Shown here in pieces: positions 25,402 to 33,663 of a DNA stretch of 64,000 bases. The translations under genes and the position numbers were made by a program. The stretch spans positions 744,001-808,000 of the forward strand of contig NZ_BBJT01000003.1 in assembly GCF_000739915.1 (NCBI RefSeq), written 5' to 3'. How positions within the stretch are numbered: the first letter of the stretch is position 1; each line of letters starts with the position of its first letter. The stretch is from Paenibacillus chitinolyticus NBRC 15660. Its GTDB lineage: Bacteria; Bacillota; Bacilli; Paenibacillales; NBRC-103111. The notes under the pieces are model-generated. The model was not told the origin of the DNA, did not search any database, and worked only from the letters and a program-made list of their open reading frames with translations.

Positions 25402-25525
25402 GTAATCTGCCTCCAATTGGTAGAAAAGTAATCTCTCTTACTGTACCACCGTTTCAGCAGCACGTACAATGAACAATTGCACACATCCGTGAAACCGGAG
25501 TCCGGCGGGCCGATAAAATATAGGA

Positions 25526-26500
25526 TTAGTGCGTGCGGTTGCCGATAAAATGGGCGACCTGGATGAGATCCTGCTTGGCCCGGATGTTCGGAAGCGTATC
25601 CAGAGCCGCAATGGCTTTAGCGATATAGCGGTCGGCAAGCGCGCTGGATTTCTCGATTCCTCCGCTGCCGCGGATCATGTCCAGAACGCGGCTGACGTCC
25701 GTCTGCCCGTCCACTTTCTGGATGCGTTCGATCTCGCTCAGAATCGGGCCTCTGAGCTTCTCGTCCTGCAGAGCGAAAATAACGGGCAGTGTAATGTTGC
25801 CCTGTTTGATATCGCTTCCCGGAGGTTTGCCGATCTCCTTCTCGGTGCCGCACAAATCCAGAATGTCGTCCCGGATCTGGAAAGCGAGCCCGACGTTGTA
25901 GCCGAAAGAATACAGCCGGTTGGATACGTATTCGTCGGCTCCCGCCACCATAGCTCCGAGCTGGCAGGATATCGCGATAAGAAGAGCCGTCTTCCGCTTG
26001 ATGCGGAGAAGATAATCGCGCAGCGTCTGCTCCGTATGATAGAAGAAACGGATCTGTTCCATTTCCCCAATGGACATTTCCACAAGCGCCTTCGATAGAA
26101 TCATATGGACGCGCGGGTCCTCCAGTCTGGCGGCAATCTCCAGCCCTTTGGCAAAAATAAAATCCCCTGTGTACATCGCAATCCGGTTGTCCCACTTGGA
26201 CTTCACCGTATCCTGGCCGCGCCGGGTGTCTGCATCGTCAATGACATCATCGTGAACGAGCGAGGCCGAATGGAAAAGCTCCAGAGGAACAGCTATCATT
26301 TTCAACCGTTCGATATCATAGGTTCCGAATTCGCCGCCCAACAGGACAAGAACAGGCCGGATTCTTTTGCCCCCGGCCTTTAGCAGATGCATGGATGTTT
26401 CCGTCAATAATGCGTGGTCGGTCTGCAGGTTCGCTTCCAGTTCCCGCTCGATCGCGCCCACGTCTTTTTTCTTGCGCACGTATATGTTAAGAATTTTCAT
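25526..26500 (-). CDS. hepT: heptaprenyl diphosphate synthase component II
   Basis: A 324-residue trans-prenyltransferase catalytic subunit that builds the C35 side chain of menaquinone-7 together with HepS. The two Asp-rich Mg/substrate motifs are DDVIDD (after ASLVH) and DDILD (after FQIR). GKRIRPVL is also present. Its ATG overlaps the mqnA stop as ATGA, so it is coupled to the inserted menaquinone genes. In B. subtilis it directly follows menG. Confidence 0.96.
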   Translation of the reverse strand: MKILNIYVRKKKDVGAIERELEANLQTDHALLTETSMHLLKAGGKRIRPVLVLLGGEFGTYDIERLKMIAVPLELFHSASLVHDDVIDDADTRRGQDTVKSKWDNRIAMYTGDFIFAKGLEIAARLEDPRVHMILSKALVEMSIGEMEQIRFFYHTEQTLRDYLLRIKRKTALLIAISCQLGAMVAGADEYVSNRLYSFGYNVGLAFQIRDDILDLCGTEKEIGKPPGSDIKQGNITLPVIFALQDEKLRGPILSEIERIQKVDGQTDVSRVLDMIRGSGGIEKSSALADRYIAKAIAALDTLPNIRAKQDLIQVAHFIGNRTH

Positions 26501-27360
26501 TCCGTCACCCGCACCCTCGTATTATCGGACCAGATCTGGATGGAGACCTCTTCCGGTAAAAAACCAAGCTCCCAAGCATAGCGGTAATACAGCTCCAGAC
26601 CGCTCCACTGCTCGGGACCGAATTCGTAGCAAAGATTTCTGAAATAATGTTCCCAATAAGATTCCGTACCCCCGATTTTGAGGACGGCTTCATTAATAAC
26701 GCCCGTTAGGTCTTCCAGTGACTTACGTTTGCTTTCCACGAAACCGTCGAAGATGCTTTTAACCAGTTCGGGCGACCGTTCGATGGTATCTTTGCGGACC
26801 GCCCATACGGCAAACGACATCCAATGCCCGGTCCATTCCTTCCATTCTTGCCCTAGGTCGGTTACGGTATACCCGCTGTCCTGCCAGTTGGCTTTGATGG
26901 CATGATCCCCGATCAGGAGGGCCGCGTCATTGTCTTTCATCATGTCTTCCAGTACGGGCGGAGCATAGCTGTAGGTCGGATTGCCGCCGTATTTTTTGTT
27001 CATGATGATTTTCAGCAGGTTTGTCGTTGTTGCGGAGGTCGTCGGAAGCGCAAATCTTCCGTTTTTCAATTGTTCCAGCGGTTTTTTATGAAAAAGCAGC
27101 AGTGAATTCACATGCCCGTAAGCGCTGACCGACAAATCGGGAAACAGGACGTAATCCCGGAAATTTTCTCCATAGGAAAACGAGGAGATAGCGCTCATAT
27201 CGATCTCTCCCGCCGCCAGAGCCCGGTTTAAACCTGTCGGGACCTGACTTACGAACTCTACTGAATTTGCCAGCTTTTGCACCGGAAAATGGTAAAACAC
27301 AGGCCAAGCATTCGTAAATTCAATTCTCCCGATGCGCAGTTTCTTCTCTGTTGTCGTCAT
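26497..27360 (-). CDS. mqnA: chorismate dehydratase-like menaquinone protein (MqnA/MqnD family)
   Basis: A 287-residue periplasmic-binding-protein-fold enzyme of the MqnA/MqnD family. MqnA converts chorismate to 3-[(1-carboxyvinyl)oxy]benzoate, the first step of the futalosine route to menaquinone. Typical stretches are RIGRIEFTNAWPVFYHF, AGEIDMSAISSFSYGEN and AALLIGDHAIKA. No signal peptide is present. Start ATG 27360 (MTTTEKK) has GGGGAG upstream and overlaps ubiX by 41 bp. Assignment to MqnA rather than MqnD rests on similarity of pattern and on context with ubiX/ubiA-like genes and chorismate synthesis. Other mqn genes are not in the window. Confidence 0.82.
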   Translation of the reverse strand: MTTTEKKLRIGRIEFTNAWPVFYHFPVQKLANSVEFVSQVPTGLNRALAAGEIDMSAISSFSYGENFRDYVLFPDLSVSAYGHVNSLLLFHKKPLEQLKNGRFALPTTSATTTNLLKIIMNKKYGGNPTYSYAPPVLEDMMKDNDAALLIGDHAIKANWQDSGYTVTDLGQEWKEWTGHWMSFAVWAVRKDTIERSPELVKSIFDGFVESKRKSLEDLTGVINEAVLKIGGTESYWEHYFRNLCYEFGPEQWSGLELYYRYAWELGFLPEEVSIQIWSDNTRVRVTE

Positions 27361-27955
27361 TGCCTTCTCCCCATCTTCTGAACAATTCATGATCCAAATC
27401 CATGTTGTCTAGTACCTTCCCCACAAGAAAGGCAACGATGTCATCCAATGTCTCAGGTCGCTGATAGAAGGCCGGCATGGCCGGAATCAGCTTCACGCCC
27501 ATTTTGGCAAGGACTAGCATGTTCTCCAGATGAATGGCGTGCAGCGGCGTTTCCCTGGGAACCAGAATGAGCCTGCGGCCTTCTTTCAGCATCACGTCGG
27601 CTGCCCGCTCCAGAAGGTTGTCCGAGGCGCCGCGGGAAATTCCCGCTAAGGTGCCCATGGAACAGGGCATGACCACCATGCCCTCTGTGCGGAACGAGCC
27701 GCTTGCTATGCCGGCCCCGATGTCCTGGAGCGGATAATACGTGTACGTGCCCGGAAAACCGCCGAAATGAGCTTCCAGCGTTTCTTTCCTCTTGGCGGCC
27801 ACCCAATCCAGTTCTTCGTGAAGCACCCGCCAGCCGGCATCCGTAATGACCAGATGGACGGGAACGCCCCTTCTCAGAAGTTCCTTAATGAGCGTCACTC
27901 CGTAAATCGCGCCGCTTGCCCCCGTAATGCCGACGACCCAGCCGCGTTTCTTCAT
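27320..27955 (-). CDS. ubiX: UbiX-like flavin prenyltransferase
   Basis: A 211-residue flavoprotein that attaches a dimethylallyl group to FMN, making the prenyl-FMN cofactor used by UbiD-type decarboxylases. The N-terminal GITGASGAIYGVTLIKEL and the VMPCSMGTLAGISRGASDNL and LVPRETPLHAIHL stretches are diagnostic. Overlaps mqnP by 4 bp (ATGA). The matching UbiD-type enzyme is not encoded here. In the futalosine-linked late pathway UbiX/UbiD act on the prenylated naphthoate, which fits the neighbours. Confidence 0.93.
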   Translation of the reverse strand: MKKRGWVVGITGASGAIYGVTLIKELLRRGVPVHLVITDAGWRVLHEELDWVAAKRKETLEAHFGGFPGTYTYYPLQDIGAGIASGSFRTEGMVVMPCSMGTLAGISRGASDNLLERAADVMLKEGRRLILVPRETPLHAIHLENMLVLAKMGVKLIPAMPAFYQRPETLDDIVAFLVGKVLDNMDLDHELFRRWGEGNDDNREETAHREN

Positions 27956-28836
27956 CGGAACGTCTCCACCAGAATATCCACCAGCGTGAAGACGAAAACG
28001 ACCGTGCTGAGTATCCCGTTCATGGTGAAAAACGCCGTATTCAGCTTAGATAAATCCGTCGGTGAAACAAGGCGGTGCTCGTAAAACAAAATGATGTACG
28101 CGATGATAATGCCGACGAGGTACCACCAGCTGAGATTGGTCATAAAGAAAAGCGAGATCAGACCTACGGCGGTCAGCGTATGGAGAACGCGCGCCGTTAT
28201 GAGCGCCACCGGAATACCGAAGCGGCTCGGGTAAGAATGCAGGCCTTCCTCGCGGTCAAATTCCACGTCCTGGCAGGCATAGAGCAGGTCGAAGCCGGCG
28301 CTCCACATCGCTACGGTAATGAACAGGACAAGCGCGGCCGGCGTAATTCCTCCGGTGATCGCCACCCATCCGCCGAGCGGGGCAAGTCCCAGGGTGATAC
28401 CGAGAACAAAATGGCACGCCCACGTAAACCGTTTGGTGTATGAATAAAAGACAAGAAAAAAGACCGCAACCGGTAACAGGTAAACGGACAGCAGGTTGAG
28501 GTGATAAGCTGACCAGAAAAGCAAAAGGAATGAAAGAATAATAAATACCGTAACTTCCGCGACTGAAATCAGCCCAGCCGGGATCGCCCGGTTCGCTGTC
28601 CGCGGGTTTTTCTTGTCGTACTTTTTGTCTATGACTCGGTTCAGGGACATCGCGGCCGTGCGGGCGCCGATCATCGCAAGCGTAATCCACATGATCTGCG
28701 TCCACGTCGGCAGGTCCCCCGTTTCCACAACGGCTCCGAGAATAGAACCCATGTAGGCAAAAGGAAGGGCAAATAGGGAATGCTCGAATTTGATCATTTC
28801 CAAGAAAATTTTTGTTTTATGAATGAGTTGTCGCAT
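27952..28836 (-). CDS. mqnP: UbiA-family prenyltransferase (MqnP-like)
   Basis: A 294-residue polytopic membrane prenyltransferase with about eight hydrophobic segments. The two Asp motifs are [15 protein letters not shown] and [16 protein letters not shown]. In the futalosine route MqnP prenylates 1,4-dihydroxy-6-naphthoate; the classical route uses MenA instead. Given the adjacent mqnA and ubiX, MqnP is the better reading, but UbiA-family substrate cannot be proven from sequence. AGGAGAG lies 8 nt before the ATG, inside the end of menG. Confidence 0.85.
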   Translation of the reverse strand: MRQLIHKTKIFLEMIKFEHSLFALPFAYMGSILGAVVETGDLPTWTQIMWITLAMIGARTAAMSLNRVIDKKYDKKNPRTANRAIPAGLISVAEVTVFIILSFLLLFWSAYHLNLLSVYLLPVAVFFLVFYSYTKRFTWACHFVLGITLGLAPLGGWVAITGGITPAALVLFITVAMWSAGFDLLYACQDVEFDREEGLHSYPSRFGIPVALITARVLHTLTAVGLISLFFMTNLSWWYLVGIIIAYIILFYEHRLVSPTDLSKLNTAFFTMNGILSTVVFVFTLVDILVETFR

Positions 28837-29566
28837 CTGTCTTACTCTCCTGACTCGAATTCCCTTTGACGCCTATATGAAGCGCCGCAATTCCGAAGGT
28901 CAGCGGGTAAGCTTCGACTTTCTGAAGCCCCGTTCGGCGAAAAATTTCGGCAAGCTCTTTATAGTCAGGGAAACTGATTAGCGATTCCGGCAGCCATCTG
29001 TACTGCTCATAAGACTTGGCAATCAATTTGCCTAGCAGCGGAAGCACTTTCTGAAAATAAAAATAATACAAAGCTTTAAAAGGCCGCCAAGTAGGCTTGG
29101 ACAGCTCCAGAGAAACGACGAGTCCGCCCGGTTTCACGACGCGCTGCATTTCACGGAGCACCTGCTCCACGTCCGGCACGTTCCGAAGCGCGAACCCGAT
29201 AGTGGCATAATCGAAAGTGTTATCGTCAAAAGGGAGGCTCATGGCATTGCCGTGCACGAGGCGGATCTGGTTGTCCAGCCCCTCCTCACGAACCTTGCCC
29301 GCGCCGTAATCGAGCATGTTCTGGCTGAAATCCAGCCCGACCATCTTCCCGGTGCCGCTTGCCTTCGCCATGGAGATCGTCCAGTCGCAGGTGCCGCAGC
29401 AAATATCGATCGCGGTCGAGCCCGGCTTGACGTTCATTTTGGCCATCGTAAATTTCCGCCAGGCCTTGTGCCTGCGGAAACTTAGGATACTGTTCATTTT
29501 ATCGTATTTGGGCGCGATACTTTCAAACACGGAATGAACAAATTGTTCTTTCGTTTTGCCTTGCAC
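28817..29566 (-). CDS. menG: demethylmenaquinone methyltransferase
   Basis: A 249-residue SAM-dependent C-methyltransferase doing the last step of menaquinone (MenG/UbiE). SAM-binding [23 protein letters not shown] and the UbiE motif [20 protein letters not shown] are present. Two GTG codons compete. I prefer 29566 because AAAGGTGGGG then sits at 8 nt and the product ([15 protein letters not shown]) lines up with B. subtilis MenG; the other GTG at 29578 lies inside that site. hepS ends 14 nt before. Confidence 0.95.
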   Translation of the reverse strand: MQGKTKEQFVHSVFESIAPKYDKMNSILSFRRHKAWRKFTMAKMNVKPGSTAIDICCGTCDWTISMAKASGTGKMVGLDFSQNMLDYGAGKVREEGLDNQIRLVHGNAMSLPFDDNTFDYATIGFALRNVPDVEQVLREMQRVVKPGGLVVSLELSKPTWRPFKALYYFYFQKVLPLLGKLIAKSYEQYRWLPESLISFPDYKELAEIFRRTGLQKVEAYPLTFGIAALHIGVKGNSSQESKTDATTHS

Positions 29567-29580
29567 GGCTTTCCCCACCT

Positions 29581-30444
29581 TTATCTCTCTTCCAGTAATC
29601 TGGTTTTGGAAATGAAACGAAAAAATGGCTCGCCAATGTGAAACAGTTCACTTGCGAGCTTGTCCGAATCAAGCTGCTTTACTTTCGCTTCCAACTGTTG
29701 AAGCTGGGTGACAAGCAGGTTGTACAATTGGGACGGCACGTTGTATTTGTGGATCAGCGCTTTGAGTTTAGCCGGATCCTGCTCCTGCGCTTCGAGCAGC
29801 TTCCGCTCTTCTTTGGAGCCGTTCTGGATAATGTGCCAATAGCCCCAACTCCCATGAAAATCCTGAAGAGATTCCGAACGGAAAATTTCCTTGAAAATCA
29901 CTTCGCAGCGGGTAAACGCTTCGAGAATTTCCGGCCATGAACGGCGGTTTACTTCTTCCATCAGTCCCCCGAACGACTTAAACAGATGGGACTTGATATC
30001 CACGGACTGCCGCACGTAGTCCTCTGTGGTGACTTTAAGATGCTTCATCGTCACATACAGATTCGTTTTGAGCCGGTTCAGCTCGCAGATGGCCGTGGAC
30101 AACCGTTTGATCAGGTCGATTTGACCGGCTTGCGATAGCAGGTGGTAAAATCGGGAGCTGAAATAATCGCCGGCCAGCACTTTCAGCTGACGGGATCTGG
30201 CGGCTTTCTTCTCTTTCACCTCATTAGAAACCGTTACCTCGTCATGCGTATCGAGTCCCATCTGGACAAGCGAAGTGACGAGCGCAAACAATTCCGACGA
30301 AGGGTTAAGCCGGGAATCCCTGCTCAAAAAAGCATACAGAAGCTGCGCCCGAAAGTTCGGGAAATCAGGCAGATCCGTATGCTGGCGGATCATGTCATAA
30401 TCCGTATATTGTTTAGCGATCTCAGGGATCCGATATGGGTTCAT
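29581..30444 (-). CDS. hepS: heptaprenyl diphosphate synthase component I
   Basis: A 287-residue regulatory/structural subunit that pairs with HepT. It is an all-helical protein without Asp-rich catalytic motifs, with the HepS-typical [19 protein letters not shown] stretch. CGGAGG precedes the ATG at 30444. mtrB-hepS-menG order matches B. subtilis except for one extra gene (30527-31060). Confidence 0.94.
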   Translation of the reverse strand: MNPYRIPEIAKQYTDYDMIRQHTDLPDFPNFRAQLLYAFLSRDSRLNPSSELFALVTSLVQMGLDTHDEVTVSNEVKEKKAARSRQLKVLAGDYFSSRFYHLLSQAGQIDLIKRLSTAICELNRLKTNLYVTMKHLKVTTEDYVRQSVDIKSHLFKSFGGLMEEVNRRSWPEILEAFTRCEVIFKEIFRSESLQDFHGSWGYWHIIQNGSKEERKLLEAQEQDPAKLKALIHKYNVPSQLYNLLVTQLQQLEAKVKQLDSDKLASELFHIGEPFFRFISKTRLLEER

Positions 30445-30526
30445 ACAAAAGCCTCCGTACGTGTGCCAGTTTCATAGATCGTATCTAAGTAATTATAGCA
30501 TAACCTTTTGAGTGGCGCACAAGCAA

Positions 30527-31060
30527 TTATTCTGGAAAGTGCCGCTGCCATTTCTTTGTAAAGGTCAGAAGAAATCTGCGCTGCAGCTCGGCAGCGACCT
30601 TCTCTTCGCCGTCGGTTCCCTTCAAGGAGGACAATGCCTTCGCCTCCGTGCGTGCCGCTTCCATCGCCATGACGAGCTGCGGACCGTTCTCGCCCGGTTT
30701 TGCGCCGTATTCCACGATCCTGATGAACACCCGGCTAATGTTGGAGGTCCGGAGCAGAGACGATTGTGCGATCCGCAGCAGATCGCCGTAAACCACCTTC
30801 TTCTCGGCCGTTCCCGGCAGCAGCAGATCGAGCGAGAGAATGGAATGCGTGAGCTCCACCTTGCGCACGCGCAGTTGAAGCGGGAGTCCGTTTACGTAAT
30901 CGGGCAGATTAGCCTCCGTCAATTCCGGACCGGAAATATTTCTCCAGGCTTCCGAGCCTTGACCGCCGTTCTTTCTGTCCAGAAACGGGACGAACGCCAT
31001 CGTTAGCACAACTGCCGCCGACAGGCCGCCTATCGTCAGCAGACGGGCAATTTTGTTCAT
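30527..31060 (-). CDS. uncharacterised membrane-anchored protein
   Basis: A 177-residue protein I do not recognise. A single N-terminal hydrophobic stretch (LLTIGGLSAAVVLTMAFV) looks like an uncleaved anchor or signal peptide; the rest is a soluble alpha/beta domain (LRVRKVELTHSILSLDLLLPG, RVFIRIVEYGAK) probably outside the cell. AGGAGGTG lies 12 nt before the ATG. It is inserted between mtrB and hepS, after the mtrB terminator, and has no counterpart in the B. subtilis operon. Confidence 0.75.
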   Translation of the reverse strand: MNKIARLLTIGGLSAAVVLTMAFVPFLDRKNGGQGSEAWRNISGPELTEANLPDYVNGLPLQLRVRKVELTHSILSLDLLLPGTAEKKVVYGDLLRIAQSSLLRTSNISRVFIRIVEYGAKPGENGPQLVMAMEAARTEAKALSSLKGTDGEEKVAAELQRRFLLTFTKKWQRHFPE

Positions 31061-31100
31061 CGTACAAGGGCACCTCCTGTCTATATCCCATTGTACAATG

Positions 31101-31123
31101 AAAAAAAGCAGGCTATGCCTGCC
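31101..31123 (-). terminator. terminator after mtrB
   Basis: On the minus strand GGCAGGC-ATA-GCCTGCT is followed by seven T residues. It begins within 10 nt of the mtrB stop, so mtrB is probably partly uncoupled from the hepS group. Confidence 0.85.
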
Positions 31124-31131
31124 GACGCAAA

Positions 31132-31353
31132 TTATTGTTCGGTTTCGATATTGCCGAACTTCGTCATGATCAGCGCCTTGCCGCGGACCTTCACCGCCGA
31201 AGTGTGCTCCGTGAACTGGGCGATCATAACCTCGCCTTTGTCCAGCTTTTCGGTATGATGAAAGCGCGTGTCGTGTCCTCTTGTCAGGCCGATCACATGT
31301 ACGCCGTTTTCTTTCGCCTTAATAATAAAATAATCTCCCTGTGTCTGATCCAT
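31132..31353 (-). CDS. mtrB: trp RNA-binding attenuation protein TRAP
   Basis: A 73-residue subunit of the 11-mer ring that, when loaded with tryptophan, wraps RNA containing (G/U)AG triplets and shuts down trp genes. The sequence tracks B. subtilis MtrB closely: [30 protein letters not shown] and KVRGKAL. The RNA-contacting residues correspond to Lys36, Lys55 and Arg57, all kept. Its likely target is the 11-triplet site at 20924-20976. B. subtilis has folE (mtrA) just upstream; here the neighbour is a sugar dehydrogenase gene instead. No anti-TRAP gene is visible in the window. Confidence 0.97.
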   Translation of the reverse strand: MDQTQGDYFIIKAKENGVHVIGLTRGHDTRFHHTEKLDKGEVMIAQFTEHTSAVKVRGKALIMTKFGNIETEQ

Positions 31354-31439
31354 AAATCGGTACCCCCTTCTATCCGTACTGCTTATCCGTATATGGCTTA
31401 CAATTTATCATGCTTTAAAAAGAAGCCGCCTGTCAACCC

Positions 31440-32738
31440 TTATTCCGCGCCGGACCGCTTAGGCTTCAGGCGGATGATTTTGTCGTCGTCTCCCGCCGGT
31501 TGACCCCGCCCGTCCCGGTTGTTCGTCAGCAGGTACAGAGAGCCGTCAGGGCCTTCCGTTACCGAGCGAAGCCGTCCGAAGGTGCCCGCGAATGAGGCTT
31601 CCGCCTTGGTAAGCTTATAAACGGGTACGGAAGCCCCTGCTCCGGGAGCTGACGTGCGCTCAGGTTCAAGCGTGAACAGCAGCAGCTTCGTCCCTCTCAG
31701 CCCGGCGACGGCTAGTCGTCCCTGCCACGGACCCTGGCGGATAAACGTCATTCCCGAAGGGGCCCATGTGTCTTTGCCGCTATGCAGAAGCGGCGGGATA
31801 AGCGCTCCGGCCGCCTTGGGCGATCCCGATTCGTCCCCTTCGATCAGAGGCCAGCCGTAGTTTCCCCCGGGGACGATGACGTTCAGCTCGTCATGAGCCG
31901 ACTGTCCGTGTTCGGAGCTTAGCAGGGTGCCGCTTCGGGGGTCCCACGCCAGGCCCTGTGCGTTGCGGTGACCCCAGGAGTACACGGGCGAACCTTGAAA
32001 CGGATTGTCTTCGGGAATCGAACCGTCCGGCCGTATCCGGAGGATTTTGCCGCCGAGGCTGTTCTTCTCCTGAGCCAGGGGCGGGTCGTATTTCTCCCCC
32101 GTTGTGACATAAAGCATGCCGTCGGGGCCGAATTTGATCCGTCCGCCGTTGTGATTCTCCGCACCCGGTATGCCATCGAGCAGCACGCGGTCGACCAGAG
32201 CCTGATCCCCCTGCAGTTTCAGCCGGAGCACCCGGTTCTTCGTCTCTCCTTCTCCGGCGTACGTGTGGTAAACGTACAGGTAGGAATTGACGGCGAAGCC
32301 CGGATCGAGCGCCAATCCGAGCAGCCCGCCCTCCCCGCTGCTGATAAAAGGGTCTTGCAGCTTCAAAAGCGGCTTCTCCATCAGCTTGCCGTCCCGGATC
32401 ATCCGCAGCTGCCCCGGCCGCTCCGTGAAAAATATGCGGTCATCCGCCGCAAAAACCAGTTCCCACGGCACATTAAGGCCGGAAGCCACGATCTCCCGCG
32501 TGTAGTCCGCAGCGTTCTGCTCGACGAGCTCGGGTACGACGGGAGCATTCCCGGAGCCGCTCCCCCGTGCCTCGCCGGCGTTGGCTGGACCGGGCGCTTC
32601 CGTACCGGCAGGGCCGGCTCCCGTGCCTCCTGTGGAAGCAGGCTTCCCTTCACACCCCGACGCCATGACGGCTATCGCCGCCGCTGCCGCTGCCGTTAAA
32701 AGGGCGCTTTTAACACGTGTTTGACCGTTCTGCCGCAT
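31440..32738 (-). CDS. PQQ-type sugar dehydrogenase lipoprotein
   Basis: A 432-residue secreted beta-propeller protein of the glucose/sorbosone dehydrogenase (GSDH, soluble aldose dehydrogenase Asd/YliI) family. A lipoprotein signal with VMASGC at the N-terminus and a Gly/Ala/Pro-rich linker (about 45 residues) precede the propeller. Motifs ASGLNVPWELVFAADDRIFF, GGLLGLALDPGF, YSWGHRNAQGLAWDP and ELNVIVPGGNYGWP are typical. AGGAGGGG lies 7 nt before the ATG. High-GC coding. PQQ use is a family property and is not shown here. Inserted between hbs and mtrB relative to B. subtilis. Confidence 0.88.
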   Translation of the reverse strand: MRQNGQTRVKSALLTAAAAAAIAVMASGCEGKPASTGGTGAGPAGTEAPGPANAGEARGSGSGNAPVVPELVEQNAADYTREIVASGLNVPWELVFAADDRIFFTERPGQLRMIRDGKLMEKPLLKLQDPFISSGEGGLLGLALDPGFAVNSYLYVYHTYAGEGETKNRVLRLKLQGDQALVDRVLLDGIPGAENHNGGRIKFGPDGMLYVTTGEKYDPPLAQEKNSLGGKILRIRPDGSIPEDNPFQGSPVYSWGHRNAQGLAWDPRSGTLLSSEHGQSAHDELNVIVPGGNYGWPLIEGDESGSPKAAGALIPPLLHSGKDTWAPSGMTFIRQGPWQGRLAVAGLRGTKLLLFTLEPERTSAPGAGASVPVYKLTKAEASFAGTFGRLRSVTEGPDGSLYLLTNNRDGRGQPAGDDDKIIRLKPKRSGAE

Positions 32739-32848
32739 CTCCGTTCCCCTCCTGCGGATTTGTTGATTCTATCGTAACACAATTGGGCGCCGCTTCCAAA
32801 AGAGACCGCTGCCTGGCCGGAGGGAGGAAGGAGCTTTCCGAGCCGCAT

Positions 32849-32892
32849 TAAAAAATGCTTCCGTCAGGATGAGTTCCTGAGCGAAAGCATTT
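32849..32892 (-). terminator. terminator after tRNA-Pro
   Basis: On the minus strand AAATGCTTTCG..TCAGGA, 5-nt loop, TCCTGA..CGGAAGCATTT forms a stem of about 17 bp with one bulge, then TTT. It begins 19 nt after the tRNA 3' end. Confidence 0.88.
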
Positions 32893-32910
32893 GGTGTATG
32901 TATGGTTTCA

Positions 32911-32987
32911 TGGTCGGAGTAGCGGGATTTGAACCCACGGCCTCACCCACCCCAAGGGTGCGCGCTACCAGACTGCGCCATACCCCG
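32911..32987 (-). tRNA. tRNA-Pro (anticodon GGG)
   Basis: A 77-nt cloverleaf with an encoded CCA end. The acceptor stem pairs CGGGGTA with TACTCCG (one G-U), the anticodon arm is CACCC-TTGGGGT-GGGTG with anticodon GGG reading CCC, and the T arm contains GGTTCAAATCC. It stands alone between hbs and the sugar dehydrogenase gene. Confidence 0.97.
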
Positions 32988-33110
32988 ACGCCGTATCCCT
33001 ATTATACCGGATAATCGTAAGTTGTCAATGCGGAAAAAAGGGCAGATAAAAACTAAACCGCGCGCCCGAAGGCACACGGTCTACACAAAATCCATATGTA
33101 AGAGAAGCGA

Positions 33111-33383
33111 TTATTGAATGCCGTCTCTCAGCGCTTTGCCAGGTTTGAAAGCAGGAATTTTGCTTGCAGGGATTTCGATTTCATCGCCTGTTTGCGGGTT
33201 GCGTCCTTTACGTGCGGAGCGCTCGCGAACTTCGAAGTTGCCGAAACCAACAAGCTGAACTTTGTCACCCTGTTGAAGAGCTTCGGAAATTGCATCGAAT
33301 ACAGCGTCAACCGCTTTCGTCGCATCCTTCTTGGAAAGCTCGGAGGTCTCAGATACTTTAGCAATCAGTTCGGATTTATTCAT
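33111..33383 (-). CDS. hbs: DNA-binding protein HU
   Basis: A 90-residue HU/IHF-family nucleoid protein. [20 protein letters not shown] is the usual N-terminus, and the DNA-binding arm contains [23 protein letters not shown] 33383 is preceded by GGGAGGTGAAAGGC. It lies between spoIVA and tRNA-Pro; B. subtilis has spoIVA-hbs in the same order. A sigma-A promoter lies about 145 nt upstream. Confidence 0.98.
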   Translation of the reverse strand: MNKSELIAKVSETSELSKKDATKAVDAVFDAISEALQQGDKVQLVGFGNFEVRERSARKGRNPQTGDEIEIPASKIPAFKPGKALRDGIQ

Positions 33384-33523
33384 GCCTTTCACCTCCCTCC
33401 CAAAATATCTACTGTTTTACTTTCTGTTTTCACCGTTTCGTTAAAAAATATACATGAACCGGGCAAAAGCCCAAGCCCATCAACGAAAAACGAGTACCGA
33501 AGAAAACGAAACAAACTTATAGT

Positions 33524-33552
33524 AATATACGCTAGAGCTTATTTCAAGTCAA
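33524..33552 (-). promoter_or_regulatory. sigma-A promoter of hbs
   Basis: On the minus strand TTGACT (33547-33552), 17-bp spacer, TATATT (33524-33529). It is positioned directly after the spoIVA terminator, leaving a 5' leader of about 130 nt that contains a short CGGGC-AAAA-GCCC-type hairpin near 33460. Confidence 0.7.
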
Positions 33553-33578
33553 AGTCACTGATTTTGTGGAAAATGCAC

Positions 33579-33630
33579 AAAAAAACAGGGAGATTCTTGG
33601 AGAACGTGAAGTTCTCTGAAGAATTTCCCC
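33579..33630 (-). terminator. Rho-independent terminator after spoIVA
   Basis: On the minus strand GGGAAATTCTT..GAGAAC, 5-nt loop, GTTCTC..AAGAATCTCCC pairs over about 17 bp with one mismatch, followed by TGTTTTTTT. It lies about 35 nt after the spoIVA stop. Confidence 0.88.
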
Positions 33631-33663
33631 GCCAAAACGGTAGAAAACGAAATGTCAAGTTCG

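Noticed and set aside
31405-31436. TTGACA and TGATAA pair as an mtrB promoter
   Set aside because: The spacer is 20 bp, too long for a normal sigma-A promoter.
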